Of a stretch of DNA of 64,000 nucleotides, positions 44,818 through 54,549 are shown piece after piece (position 1 is the stretch's first letter; each line of letters begins with the position of its first letter). The notes below the pieces were generated by a model. It was not told the DNA's origin, did no database searches, and saw only the letters and a program-made list of their open reading frames with translations. The stretch is from Bosea sp. F3-2 (GTDB lineage: Bacteria > Pseudomonadota > Alphaproteobacteria > Rhizobiales > Beijerinckiaceae). Where the stretch lies: positions 316,001 through 380,000 of the forward strand of contig NZ_CP042332.1 in NCBI RefSeq assembly GCF_008253865.1. Reading direction: 5' to 3'. The translations under genes were made by a program, and so were the position numbers.

Positions 44818-46350
44818 ATGCGCAGCCTTCGTCAATCCTGCACCGTGGCGGCGCTGGCCGCGGGCATCTCTCTCATGGCGGCCCAGGCGATGGCCCAGCC
44901 GGCGGGCGTGCTCCGGGTCGCGGTCGGTGCCGATCCGGCGACCTTCGATCCCGCCTTCAACGACCTGCCGGTCGGCAATGCGGTCGATCTCGCGGTGCTC
45001 GAGGGGCTGTATCGCCTGGACCCGCAGAACAACGTCCAGAAAAGCCTCGCGACGGAAGCCGCCTTCTCGCCGGACGGCAAGGTCTTCACCGTCAGGATCA
45101 GGCCCGGCAAGACCTTCAGCAATGGCGACCCGCTGAATGCGGAGGCCGTGGCCGCGAGCTTCAACCGCATGCTCGACGAGAAGACCGGCTCGATCTATCG
45201 CGGGCTCTACGCTTCGCTCGGCACGGTGAAGGCGGTCGGCGAGGACACGGTCGAGTTCCACATGGCCGAGCCCAACGGCCATGTGCTGATGCTGCTCGCC
45301 AGCACCGCAGCCAGCATCGTCAACGTCAAGGCGCTCAAGGAGATGGGCGCCGAATACGGCCGCAAGCCTGTCGGCTCGGGCCCCTATATGGTCGAGCGCT
45401 ATGTCGGCGGCGAAGGCTTCCGCATCGTGCCCAATCCGAAATATGCCGGCGATTATCCGGCCACGCTGAAGGCGATCGAGTTCACCGTGGTGCCGGAGGA
45501 CGGCTCGCGCATGGCGCTTATGGAGACCGGCGCCGCCGACATCGTCGAACGCGTGCCGCCGGAATCGATCGATGCGATCAATGCGCTGAAGAGCGCCAAG
45601 GTGGTGACGCCACCGAGCATGTTCTCGATCAACATGGAGATGGTGCTGCGCGGCCCGCTCGCCGATCCGCGGGTGCGCCAGGCGCTAAACCTCGCCGTCG
45701 ATCGCGAGGGCATCGCCAAGGGAGTCCTAGGCCGGCTCGGCACGCCCTCGGTCGGCATGGTCGGCCCCGGCACGCAGGACGAATTGCGCAAGACCTTCCC
45801 GCCGATTCCGTTCGATCCGGCCGGCGCCAGGAAGCTGCTCGCGGAAGCGGGCTACAAGCCCGGCCAGCTCGCGCTCAGCTTCACCTGCCCTACCGGGCGC
45901 TACATCAAGGACGTGCAGGTCTGCCAGGCCCTGGCCGGCTCGCTCGAGGATGTCGGCATCAAGGCGACACCGCTCGTCGTCGATCGCGGGTCCTGGACCA
46001 AGGTGGTCGGCATGGAGCCGGCCCAGCGTACCGACAATATGGGCATGGTCGGGCGCGCCACGGCGGGCATGGACTACACGCTCTACCGCCTGTTCTACAC
46101 GGGCGTCGGCGCCAACCGCACCGGCTATTCGAACCCGCGCGTCGATGCCCTGCTGAAGGAAGGCCGGGCCACGACCGATCCGGCGAAGCAGAAGGCGATC
46201 TACGGAGAGGTCCAGGAAATCGTCTGGAAGGACCAGCCCTTCCTCTTCCTCTGGTACCAGACCCAGGCGATCGGCGTCGCCAACCGCGTCCAGGGCTTCG
46301 CCGTCCAGCCCAACGAGACGCTGGTCTTCGACAAGGTGACCCTGAACTAG
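44818..46350 (+). CDS. Dipeptide/oligopeptide-type ABC transporter substrate-binding protein
   Basis: A 510-residue SBP_bac_5 periplasmic protein with a Sec signal peptide (AALAAGISLMAAQAMAQ) and the family pattern (LRVAVGADPATFDPAFNDLP, LATEAAFSPDGKVFTVRIRP, GKTFSNGDPLNAEAVAASFN). GGGGAA nine bases upstream of the ATG supports the start. It opens a six-gene operon including permeases, ATPases, an FAD oxidoreductase and a deacylase, so the ligand is probably an N-substituted amino acid or peptide. Confidence 0.92.
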   Translation: MRSLRQSCTVAALAAGISLMAAQAMAQPAGVLRVAVGADPATFDPAFNDLPVGNAVDLAVLEGLYRLDPQNNVQKSLATEAAFSPDGKVFTVRIRPGKTFSNGDPLNAEAVAASFNRMLDEKTGSIYRGLYASLGTVKAVGEDTVEFHMAEPNGHVLMLLASTAASIVNVKALKEMGAEYGRKPVGSGPYMVERYVGGEGFRIVPNPKYAGDYPATLKAIEFTVVPEDGSRMALMETGAADIVERVPPESIDAINALKSAKVVTPPSMFSINMEMVLRGPLADPRVRQALNLAVDREGIAKGVLGRLGTPSVGMVGPGTQDELRKTFPPIPFDPAGARKLLAEAGYKPGQLALSFTCPTGRYIKDVQVCQALAGSLEDVGIKATPLVVDRGSWTKVVGMEPAQRTDNMGMVGRATAGMDYTLYRLFYTGVGANRTGYSNPRVDALLKEGRATTDPAKQKAIYGEVQEIVWKDQPFLFLWYQTQAIGVANRVQGFAVQPNETLVFDKVTLN

Positions 46351-46375
46351 TGCCACGCAAGCGGAGGACGGGACG

Positions 46376-47302
46376 ATGTTCGTTCTGAGACGCCTGGGTG
46401 GAGCGCTGCCGACGCTGTTTGCGGTCTCGCTGCTCGTCTTTCTGTTCGTCGACCTGATCCCGGGCGACCCGGCGCAAATTCTCGCCGGGCCGACCGCCTC
46501 GAACGAGGAGATCGAGAGCATCCGTCAGTTCCTCGGCCTGAACGAGCCGTTGCTCACGCGCTACGGCCATTTCCTGCGCGGCATCTGGGACCCGGCCATC
46601 GCGACCTCCTTCCGCACCCATCGCCCCGTCGTCGTCGAACTGGCAGAGCGGTTGCCGAACACGCTGATCGTCTCGATCGGCGGGCTCGTCATCGGCGTCG
46701 TCGTTGGCACGCTCGCCGGCATCGTCAGCGCGATGCGCCCGGGCGGCTTCGCCGATGCGGCGATCACCGTGCTGACGCTCGCGGGGATCTCGATGCCGAT
46801 CTACTGGCTCGGCCTGCTCTGCATCTGGCTCTTCGCCGTCCATCTCGGCTGGCTGCCGGCGGCCGGGGCCTCGACACCGGCGCATTTCGTCCTGCCGATC
46901 CTCGTCATCGCCACGCGCCCCGCCGCGATGTTCAGCCGCCTCGTCGCGGCCAGCCTGACCGAGACGATGGGCAAGGACTATCTCGACACCGCCCGCGCCA
47001 AGGGCCTGAGCGAAACCCGCGTCGTGCTCGCCCATGCCTTGCGCAACTCGCTGATCGCGGCGGTGAGCGTCGCCGGCGTGCAGTTCGGCGGCATGCTCGG
47101 CGGCTCGGTCGTGACCGAGACGGTGTTCGGCATCCCCGGCGTCGGGCGCCTGCTCGTCGATGCGGTCTCGCGCGCCGACTACCCGGTCATCCAGTACGCA
47201 ATCCTGATGTTCGCGGTCTTCTTCGTCGTCATCAACCTCGTCACCGACCTGCTGACGCAATGGCTCGACCCGCGCACCCGCGAGCAGGAGACGCCGGCAT
47301 GA
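46376..47302 (+). CDS. Dipeptide-type ABC transporter permease, DppB-like
   Basis: A 308-residue inner-membrane permease with six helices, DppB/OppB style: MFVLRRLGGALPTLFAVSLL, GDPAQILAGPTASNEEIESI, the coupling loop TMGKDYLDTARAKGLSETRV and the typical FGIPGVGRLLVDAVSRADYPV. Its stop overlaps the start of the next gene (ATGA). Confidence 0.92.
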   Translation: MFVLRRLGGALPTLFAVSLLVFLFVDLIPGDPAQILAGPTASNEEIESIRQFLGLNEPLLTRYGHFLRGIWDPAIATSFRTHRPVVVELAERLPNTLIVSIGGLVIGVVVGTLAGIVSAMRPGGFADAAITVLTLAGISMPIYWLGLLCIWLFAVHLGWLPAAGASTPAHFVLPILVIATRPAAMFSRLVAASLTETMGKDYLDTARAKGLSETRVVLAHALRNSLIAAVSVAGVQFGGMLGGSVVTETVFGIPGVGRLLVDAVSRADYPVIQYAILMFAVFFVVINLVTDLLTQWLDPRTREQETPA

Positions 47303-49269
47303 GCCTGCTGCAGGACATGGCCGCTGGTGCTCCCCCTCTCGCCGCGAAATCCGACGCTGCCCTCCCGCGCCGGCGCTGGACCCTGCCGCGGCGCATCCTC
47401 GCCCAGCCCAAGGGCGCGATCGGGCTGACTCTGGTCGTGCTCTACCTGCTGCTCGCGGTCTTCGGACCGATGCTCGCGCCGCAGGACGCCTTCCGCCAGA
47501 ACTTCGCGCAGACCCTGCGTCCGCCTTCCGCCGCCCACTGGTTCGGCACCGACCAGCTCGGCCGCGACGTCTTCAGCCGCGTCCTGGTGGGCGCGCGCGC
47601 CACGCTGGGCATCGGTGTCGGCGGCGTCGCCGTGGCGTTCCTCATCGGCGTGCCGCTCGGCATCCTCGCCGCCTGGCGGCGAGGATGGATCGAGGCGGTA
47701 CTGATGCGTGCCATCGACATCATGCTGAGCTTTCCCGACATCGTCTTCGCGCTGGCCGTGGTGGCGATCCTTGGCGCCAACACCCAGAACGTCATCATCG
47801 CGGTCGGTGTGGTCGCGGTGCCGGTCTTCGCCCGCACGGCCCGCGCCGTGACGATGAGCATCCTGGCCGAACCCTATATCGAGGGCTCGGCCGCGCTGGG
47901 CGCCAGCCCGTCCCGCATCATCCTGCGCCATGTGCTGCCGAACATTTCGGGCACGCTCCTGACGCTCTCGACCCTGCTCTTCGCCTCGACGCTGCTCTCG
48001 GCCTCCGGCCTCGGCTTCCTCGGGCTGGGCACGCAGCCGCCCTTCCCGGAATGGGGCACGATGCTCGGCGAAAGCCGCTCCTATATCCGCAGCCACCCCT
48101 ATCTCGCGACCTTCCCCGGCCTGTTCCTGGCTGTCTCCGCGCTCGCCTTCAACCTGCTGGGCGAGGCGTTGCGCGTGATCTACGACCCGACCAGCCGACG
48201 CGGCAGCCGGCGGGCACCGCTCTTCGCCTTCCTGCGTCGCCGTTCCGCTGCAGCACCCGCCACCGCTCCCGACGGAGATTCCGCGGCTGGGAACGCTGTT
48301 TCGGTCAAGGCCCTGCGCATGGCTTTCCGGACCCGCGACGGCCTGCTCGATGTCGTGCGCGGGGTCGATCTGGCGATCCGTCCGGGCCGGACGCTGGCGC
48401 TGGTCGGCGAATCCGGCTCCGGCAAATCGACCTTGCTGCGGGCCATCGGCACGCTCGCCAATCCGCAGGAGGTCTCGATCACCCAAGGCGCGATCGGCAT
48501 CGACGGCGAATCCGCGCTCGGGCTCCCGGCCGCGGCGCTGCGCGCCTTGCGCCGGCGCAAGATCGGCGTCGTCTTTCAGGATGCGGCGAGCGCCCTCAAC
48601 CCAGTGCTGACGGTCGGCGCCCAGCTCGCCGAGGCGGTGCGCGCCGGGTCGAGGCTCGATAATGAAGCCGTCCGGCAGCGCTGCCTCGCTTTGCTGAAGG
48701 ATGTCAGGATCGCTGATCCCGAGCGGCGCTTGGCCATGTACCCGCACCAGTTCTCGGGCGGAATGAAGCAGCGCATCGTCATCGCGATCGCACTCGCCCA
48801 GGACCCGCAGGTGCTGCTCGCCGACGAGCCGACCAGCGCGCTCGACGTCACGATCCAGCAGCAGATCCTGGTCCTGCTGCGCGAGATCCAGGCGAAGCGC
48901 GGCATGGCGGTGCTGCTCGTCACCCATGACCTCGGCCTCGTCGCCCGCTTCGCCGACGACGTCGCGGTGATGTATGCCGGCCGCATCGTCGAGAGCGGCG
49001 AGGTCGCGACGGTGCTGGAGCGGCCGCTGCATCCCTATACGCTGGCGCTGCGCGCCTCCGCGCCCGGTGCCGGCGAGGGGCGCGGCCAGCCGCTGCGCAG
49101 CATCCCGGGCGAGCCTCCGCTCATCGGCCAGTTCCCCGCGGGCTGCACCTTCCGCCCGCGTTGCCCGCGCACGCAAGGACGCCCGGACTGCGCCGAGCGG
49201 GAGCCCGACCCGCGGACCGTCTCCGGCCGGCAGGTCGCTTGCCTCTTCGCCGAGGAGGGCCTGTCGTGA
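47299..49269 (+). CDS. Fused DppC-type permease and DppD-type ATPase
   Basis: A 656-residue fusion. Residues 1-300 or so form a DppC-like permease (LAPQDAFRQNFAQTLRPPSA; HWFGTDQLGRDVFSRVLVGA; EPYIEGSAALGASPSRIILR). Residues 330-656 form an ABC ATPase (Walker A GESGSGKST, signature FSGGMKQR, Walker B LLADEPTSALD, and the C-terminal cysteine-containing GCTFRPRCPRTQGRPDC). There is no stop or restart at the join, so this is a true single-chain subunit; the two are normally separate genes. Start ATG overlaps the dppB stop. Confidence 0.92.
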   Translation: MSLLQDMAAGAPPLAAKSDAALPRRRWTLPRRILAQPKGAIGLTLVVLYLLLAVFGPMLAPQDAFRQNFAQTLRPPSAAHWFGTDQLGRDVFSRVLVGARATLGIGVGGVAVAFLIGVPLGILAAWRRGWIEAVLMRAIDIMLSFPDIVFALAVVAILGANTQNVIIAVGVVAVPVFARTARAVTMSILAEPYIEGSAALGASPSRIILRHVLPNISGTLLTLSTLLFASTLLSASGLGFLGLGTQPPFPEWGTMLGESRSYIRSHPYLATFPGLFLAVSALAFNLLGEALRVIYDPTSRRGSRRAPLFAFLRRRSAAAPATAPDGDSAAGNAVSVKALRMAFRTRDGLLDVVRGVDLAIRPGRTLALVGESGSGKSTLLRAIGTLANPQEVSITQGAIGIDGESALGLPAAALRALRRRKIGVVFQDAASALNPVLTVGAQLAEAVRAGSRLDNEAVRQRCLALLKDVRIADPERRLAMYPHQFSGGMKQRIVIAIALAQDPQVLLADEPTSALDVTIQQQILVLLREIQAKRGMAVLLVTHDLGLVARFADDVAVMYAGRIVESGEVATVLERPLHPYTLALRASAPGAGEGRGQPLRSIPGEPPLIGQFPAGCTFRPRCPRTQGRPDCAEREPDPRTVSGRQVACLFAEEGLS

Positions 49270-50366
49270 ACGCGCCCTTCAGCCTGCCGCCCCGCCATCC
49301 GGGCGCCGAGAGCGACGACATCGTCGTCGTGGACGAGATCAGCCGGCATTTCGGTGGCCTGAAGACACTGCTGAGTCGGGTGGCGGCGCCGGTGGTGCGC
49401 GCCGTCGACGGCGTCTCCTTCAGCGTCCGGCGCGGGACCTGCTTCGCCATCGTCGGGGAGTCCGGCTCCGGCAAGAGCTCGCTCGCCCGGCTCGTCGTCG
49501 GTTTGCTCAAGCCCACTGCCGGCGAGGTCACGATCGACGGCACCCGGCTCTCGACGCTCGACAAGGCCGGCCTGCGCACACTGCGCCGCAAGGTCCAGCT
49601 CGTATTGCAGGATCCGTGCGCCTCGCTCGACCCGCGCATGACCGTGTTCGACACCCTGACTGAGGCGCTGACCGTCCATGGCCTGCATCGCGAGCGCGCC
49701 GCCCGCGCCGGGCGCATCGACGCCGTGATCGCCATGGTCGGGCTGAACCCGGCACATCTGGTCCGCTATCCGCACGAGCTCTCCGGCGGCCAGCGCCAGC
49801 GCGTCGCCATTGCCCGCGCCATCATCTGCGAGCCGGAGATCCTCGTTCTCGACGAGCCGGTGAGCGCGCTCGACGTTTCGGTCCAGGCGCAGATCATCAA
49901 CCTGCTCGCCGAGCTGCAGGCCCGCCTCGCCCTGACCTATATCGTCATCACCCATGACCTTGCCCTGGTCGCCCACATGGCCGACGCGGTCGGAGTCATG
50001 TATCTCGGCCGCTTCGTCGAGCAGGGCGATGTCGAGAAGGTCTGCGGCGCGCCGCGTCATCCCTATACGCGCAGCCTGATGGCGATCGCCGCGCCTGCGG
50101 CACCGTCGCAGCGCGCCGGGCACCCCGCCCTGCTCGAAGGCTCGATCCCGAGCCCGCTCGCCATCCCGAGCGGCTGCAGCTTCCACACGCGCTGCCCGCT
50201 CGCCCGCGAGCTTGCCGCCAAGGGCCTGCCGGGAGTCGACACGTCCGACGGACGCCTGCCGCGCCGCTGCGTCGAAGAAACGCCCGCTCTCCACCCTGCG
50301 CCCGGGGGCCGCAGCGCCGCGAGCTGTCATTTCACGGTTGAACGCCCCCACATCCAAGAGAGTTGA
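49266..50366 (+). CDS. Dipeptide-type ABC transporter ATP-binding protein, DppF-like
   Basis: A 366-residue ATPase: GESGSGKSS, signature LSGGQRQR, Walker B LVLDEPVSALD and the C-terminal oligopeptide HPY region (SGCSFHTRCPLARELAAKG). The GTG start at 49266 overlaps the stop of the fused subunit (GTGA). With the fused protein it would supply the two nucleotide-binding domains of the importer. Confidence 0.92.
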   Translation: MNAPFSLPPRHPGAESDDIVVVDEISRHFGGLKTLLSRVAAPVVRAVDGVSFSVRRGTCFAIVGESGSGKSSLARLVVGLLKPTAGEVTIDGTRLSTLDKAGLRTLRRKVQLVLQDPCASLDPRMTVFDTLTEALTVHGLHRERAARAGRIDAVIAMVGLNPAHLVRYPHELSGGQRQRVAIARAIICEPEILVLDEPVSALDVSVQAQIINLLAELQARLALTYIVITHDLALVAHMADAVGVMYLGRFVEQGDVEKVCGAPRHPYTRSLMAIAAPAAPSQRAGHPALLEGSIPSPLAIPSGCSFHTRCPLARELAAKGLPGVDTSDGRLPRRCVEETPALHPAPGGRSAASCHFTVERPHIQES

Positions 50367-50385
50367 AAGACGAAGGATTCGATCG

Positions 50386-51591
50386 ATGTCCGATCACAAC
50401 AACGCCTCCGAAGTCGTCATCGTCGGCGGCGGCATCTATGGAACGAGCCTGGCCTACCAGCTCGCGAAGGCGGGCCGCGGCGTCACCCTGCTCGAGGCCG
50501 GCGAGATCGCCGGCGGCGCCTCGGGCGGCCCCGGAGAACGCGGCGTCCGGGCCAGCGGCCGCGACCTGCGCGAGCTGCCGGTCTGTGCGCTGGCCCAGCG
50601 GCTCTGGGCCGAATACCAGGCCAAGATCGAGGGCGGCGTCGGCTACCGCCGCGTCGGCGGCCTCAAGATCTACGACGTCTCCTACGGCCATCGCGAGCAC
50701 GAGGTGCGCGGCCGCATGGAAGCGACCGCGGCGGTCCAGGCGAGCCTCGGCACACCCTCCGACGTGCTCTCGCGCGACGAGGCCCTGGCGCGCGAGCCCG
50801 AACTCGCACCGGGTATCCTCGGCGCCATCTGGTGCCCGAATGACGGCGTCGGCGATCACAGCTTCGCCACGCGCCAATTCGCCAAGGAAGCGGCCAAGGC
50901 CGGCGTCGTGATCCGGACCGGCGCCAAGGTCACCGAGATCGTGCAGACCCGCGGGACGGTGACCGCGGTCAAGCTTGTGAGCGGAGAGAGCGTGCCGGTG
51001 GGGTCGCAGCTGGTCGTCGTCGCCAATGCCGGTGCCGAGGCGCTGCTGAAGCCGGTGCTGAAGCCGCATGAACTCGGGCCGATCTGGAACCTGATGCCGC
51101 AGATGCACTTCGTCTCAAATCCGTTGAACAAGACGGTCAACCATCTGCTGTCGCACGCTCATCGCCGACTCGCGGTGAAGCAGCTGCCCGACGGCACCAT
51201 AATGCTGTCCGGCGGCGCCCATGTCGGCCACACCCCGGAGGGGCTGTGGAAGGGCTCGCTCAGCTCGATGACGCAGAACATCACGGACGCCGTGCTGACC
51301 CTGCCCTTCATCGACAACTCCAGCTTCCTCAGCTTCGATGCCTCGCGGGTCGAGGCGGTGGCGGTCGACCAGATCCCGCTGATCGGCCGGGCCGAGGCGC
51401 TGCCGAACCTGACCTATGGCTATGGCTGGTCGGGCCACGGCTTCGCGATCTCGCTTGGCTTCACCAAGCTGTTCGCGGACTGGATCCAGAGCGGCGAGAA
51501 GCCGGAGGCGCTGGAGCCGTTCTCGCCGCTGCGCTTCCACAAGCCGGCCGAGATGCTCAAGGCCGCCGCGCTCGCCCGCGCCGCGGCCTGA
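50386..51591 (+). CDS. FAD-dependent amino-acid/amine oxidoreductase (DAO family)
   Basis: A 401-residue flavoprotein with the N-terminal dinucleotide fold VVIVGGGIYGTSLAYQLAKAG and C-terminal FAD-closing segment YGYGWSGHGFAISLGF, similar to sarcosine-, glycine- and opine-oxidase subunits. It would oxidise a C-N bond in the imported compound in the cytoplasm. It follows the ATPase gene by 19 bases. Confidence 0.87.
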   Translation: MSDHNNASEVVIVGGGIYGTSLAYQLAKAGRGVTLLEAGEIAGGASGGPGERGVRASGRDLRELPVCALAQRLWAEYQAKIEGGVGYRRVGGLKIYDVSYGHREHEVRGRMEATAAVQASLGTPSDVLSRDEALAREPELAPGILGAIWCPNDGVGDHSFATRQFAKEAAKAGVVIRTGAKVTEIVQTRGTVTAVKLVSGESVPVGSQLVVVANAGAEALLKPVLKPHELGPIWNLMPQMHFVSNPLNKTVNHLLSHAHRRLAVKQLPDGTIMLSGGAHVGHTPEGLWKGSLSSMTQNITDAVLTLPFIDNSSFLSFDASRVEAVAVDQIPLIGRAEALPNLTYGYGWSGHGFAISLGFTKLFADWIQSGEKPEALEPFSPLRFHKPAEMLKAAALARAAA

Positions 51592-51664
51592 CCCTTCGCA
51601 CGTGACCGATGCCAACCGGCGGATGCGGGACGACCGCATCCGCCGCAGGACAGGATTTGGATTC

Positions 51665-52627
51665 ATGCTGACCGATTTCGACCCGACCCGCCCGGGCAAG
51701 ACCATCCAGGACCTCGGCCCGATCACGGGGCCGCTGGACGGGGTCGCAGGCGACGTCATCTGCTGCATCAACAATGGCGAGGGCGGTTCGGTGCTGCTGC
51801 TCGGCGGCATCCATGGCGACGAATACGAGGCGCAGATCGTCCTGCGCCAGCTGGCCGAGCGGCTGACGCCGGCCGACGTCACCGGCCGCCTCATCATTGT
51901 CCCCTCGCTGAACTTCCCCGCGGCGCAAAAGGGCAAGCGCCTCTCGCCCTTCGACGGCCAGAACATGAACCGCTGCTTCCCCGGCAAGGAAGACGGCACG
52001 CCAACAGAACGGCTCTGCGCCTTCGTGACGAAGCGGCTCTTCCCGGCGGTCGAAATCCTGATCGACGTCCATGCCGGCGGCGGCGACGTCTCGGTGGTGC
52101 CGATGGTATTCGGTTTCGCGACCGACAAGAGCGTCGTCGACGATGCCCGGCTGAACCGGCTGATGGAGGCCTGGGGCTATCGCTTCGTCCAGCATGTCGA
52201 CGGGATCGACGAGACCGCCTGCGGCGCCGCCAAGCTGGCCGACCTCGCCTCGATCGAGGTCGAAGGCGGGGGAGGGCGGATGAAGCCGGCCGAACTGACG
52301 ATCATGGAGGAGGGCCTCCTGCGGGCGCTGGCCGATTTCGGCGCGATCAAGCCGAAGCTCGCGCCGGTGCCGTTTTCCGGCGTGCATTTCACCGCTGGCC
52401 CGGAGGGGCATTATCTCGCGCGTGAGCCCGCACTGGTGGAGCATTGCATCGCACTCGGCGACCAGGTTGAGAGCGGGCAACTAGTCGCGCGACTGTACCC
52501 GACTGGCGGGGAATCCGCGGCGGCGCTTGAGATCAGGGCGCCGGTGTCGGGCTACGTCCTGCGCCAAACCGAGCACACCTTCGTGGCTAAAGGGCAGCTC
52601 GTTGGAAACATCGGCAGTCTGATCTAG
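51665..52627 (+). CDS. Succinylglutamate desuccinylase/aspartoacylase-family deacylase
   Basis: A 320-residue zinc carboxypeptidase-like (M14 fold) hydrolase: zinc ligands H and E in GGIHGDEYEAQIVLRQL, the later His in LIDVHAGGGDVSVVP, the NMNRCFPG segment and a C-terminal beta-sandwich (EIRAPVSGYVLRQ). Family members remove acyl groups from N-acyl amino acids, for example N-acetyl-diaminobutyrate in ectoine breakdown. An upstream ATG at 51623 is an alternative start. As the last gene of the ABC operon, it probably acts on the transported N-acyl compound. Confidence 0.85.
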   Translation: MLTDFDPTRPGKTIQDLGPITGPLDGVAGDVICCINNGEGGSVLLLGGIHGDEYEAQIVLRQLAERLTPADVTGRLIIVPSLNFPAAQKGKRLSPFDGQNMNRCFPGKEDGTPTERLCAFVTKRLFPAVEILIDVHAGGGDVSVVPMVFGFATDKSVVDDARLNRLMEAWGYRFVQHVDGIDETACGAAKLADLASIEVEGGGGRMKPAELTIMEEGLLRALADFGAIKPKLAPVPFSGVHFTAGPEGHYLAREPALVEHCIALGDQVESGQLVARLYPTGGESAAALEIRAPVSGYVLRQTEHTFVAKGQLVGNIGSLI

Positions 52628-52818
52628 GCAAGGTAAGTTCTTTATTAATGAAGAAGCTACATCGCCTTTAGAGCCGCGAAGTTGGGCGGTCTCACGGTTC
52701 TTTGGGAGCGGATCAAAGCGGGCGCGACGAGCGTCCGCTTCGGGTCGATACCGTTAAAGTGGTCGGCGTTGCTGTTGGTTTGAAGTCCTGATTCAGTCGT
52801 CCTCGGGCGGAGGGCGGC
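52628..52818. other. Intergenic DNA after the ABC operon
   Basis: Partly AT-rich DNA between the deacylase gene and an IS1111-type fragment. No gene is visible; part of it may be degraded transposase sequence. Confidence 0.4.
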
Positions 52819-53120
52819 GTGATGATGGGCGAACGGCGGGTGGCGCAGGAGGCGGCGATCGACGCCGATGTGAAGCGGCTCGTGCGCGTCGCCAACGCCT
52901 GCCGGCGGCTTATGACCATCCCCGGCGTGGGCCAGCTCACTGCGTTGGCCCTCACCGCCATCGTCGATGATCCGTCGCGTTTCAGGCGCTCACGGATCTC
53001 GGGGCCTATCTCGGCCTCGTGCCGCGTCGCTTTCAATCCGGCGAGATCGACTATGTCGGCGGCATCAAGCGCGTGCGGACCCTGCTCTGCGAGGCCGCCA
53101 ACGTCATGAAGGTTCGGCCG
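52819..53120 (+). pseudogene. IS110/IS1111-type transposase, C-terminal fragment
   Basis: A short remnant with RRLMTIPGVGQLTALALTAI and VDDPSRFRRS in one frame and LGAYLGLVPRRFQSGEIDYV-type sequence in another, followed by LCEAANVM. It resembles the C-terminal region of the copy at 37334-38361 but is more decayed, with both ends missing and at least one frameshift near 52995. Confidence 0.8.
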
Positions 53121-53355
53121 TATTGCGCCCATACCCACCGTTCGACCTACGCCGATCAAACTGGTCAAACCGACCAAAGCGGGACCTCGGAGCACACCCG
53201 ACGGGAAGGCCAGTGTGATTTCAGGGCCGCCACTGCGTCATGTTTCTTGGGAAGCGCAAACAAGGTTCCGCTGGATTGCCCGGGTGTGACGGCGATCCGC
53301 GCGGCCCGTATGGCCGTGTTAAGGTCCATCCGTGATCGAGGGAGGATGGCAAGTC

Positions 53356-54162
53356 ATGGAAACCGCACAACTACGATATAATTGGGCTGATGCCGACGTC
53401 TACGAGGCTTTCATGGGGCGCTGGAGCGAACATCTGGCAAGCCCATTTCTCGCCCGTGTCAATGTCGCTCCAGGCGGTCGCGTACTCGATGTAGCCTGTG
53501 GGACAGGTGTGTTGACGAAAGCACTGGCCGAGGCGGGCGCGCATGTGATCGGTGTTGATGCATCGGAGGGATACCTGGAAGGAGCCCGCCTTCGTCGATC
53601 TCACCCCAATATCGCCTATTAACACGGCGATGTTCGGCACATGCGGTTCGGCAATAACGTATTCGATGCGGCCGTTTCCACGCTGGCCCTGGACGTTATC
53701 CCGGAAATTGAACAGGTAGTTGCCGAGATGAAGCGCGTGACCCGTCCGGGCGGCGTGGTCGCGTCCGCTGTTACCCAGTTCTTTGGTGGCATGCCCGCCT
53801 TCGACCTCGTCTATAACACCGGTGCTGTGCTTGAGAGCGACGTCGCCAGGATGAGATCCATGCGGGCGGGGCGCAAGCAATTCTGGCCTAACGGTCAGGC
53901 GGCGTTGTGGCGGAAGATCGGCCTCGCCGACGTGACGGAGGTTCCCGTTGTCGTGGATTGCGAGTATCAGTCCTTCGCGGATTATTGGGCTACCTTCACC
54001 GACGGCCCGGGCAGCGTCACAGGCATGTTGATGGCACTTTCGGATGACGCCCGCGCTTCGATCAAGCAGCATGTTCGTGCCGGATATCTGGTTGGCTTGC
54101 CGGATGGACCCCGATCATTTCCCATGATGGTCCGTGTGGTGCGCGGCGTGGTCCCAGCCTGA
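53356..54162 (+). pseudogene. Class I SAM methyltransferase with an in-frame stop
   Basis: A UbiE/Methyltransf_11-type enzyme: motif I RVLDVACGTGVLTKALAEAG, acidic GVDASEG, motif IV region FDAAVSTLALDVI and PGGVVASAV. A TAA codon at 53620-53622 interrupts PNIAY / HGDVRHM; the frame on both sides is the same, so a single base change explains it (for example GAA to TAA). The full frame is 268 residues plus stop. Ribosome-binding site GGAGGA precedes the ATG at 53356. Confidence 0.87.
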
Positions 54163-54549
54163 TCCTGGAGGGCATGCAATGGGCCTGCTAGGGTCCGGTG
54201 GGCCAAACTGCGACGTCTATCGAAACTAGGTGAATTCCGCTTTTGCATTCCGGTCGCTCAAGGCAGTCCGACTGCTCTCGGCCAACGGCGGTCGCTTAAT
54301 GGCGTCCCGCACGAGGTCCGACTTGGGTTGGGAACAGAAGGCAGGCCGCCACTCGGCAATGTCGGCTTCCGGGCAATGCGCCAATGTCCGCAAATGGCGC
54401 TTCCCGAAGAAGGCCTCCGTTCAGGCTCGCCCTAAATCGGCAATTGGCGCATGCCAGAAGTCAGCTCAACGGCCGTACGGCAGTATCGCGTGATCGCCAG
54501 GGGCATCAATAGAGGAGGTCGAACTGCAGCCTAGAACCGGACGGGCAGT
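54163..54549. other. Intergenic stretch without a supported gene
   Basis: About 390 bases between the methyltransferase pseudogene and the next leftward gene. Short frames exist in several directions, but none carries a recognisable motif or start signal. Confidence 0.5.

Noticed and set aside
47179..49176. A 665-codon open frame on the minus strand opposite the fused permease-ATPase gene
   Set aside because: Shadow of a strongly supported ABC subunit; no motif and no ribosome-binding site.
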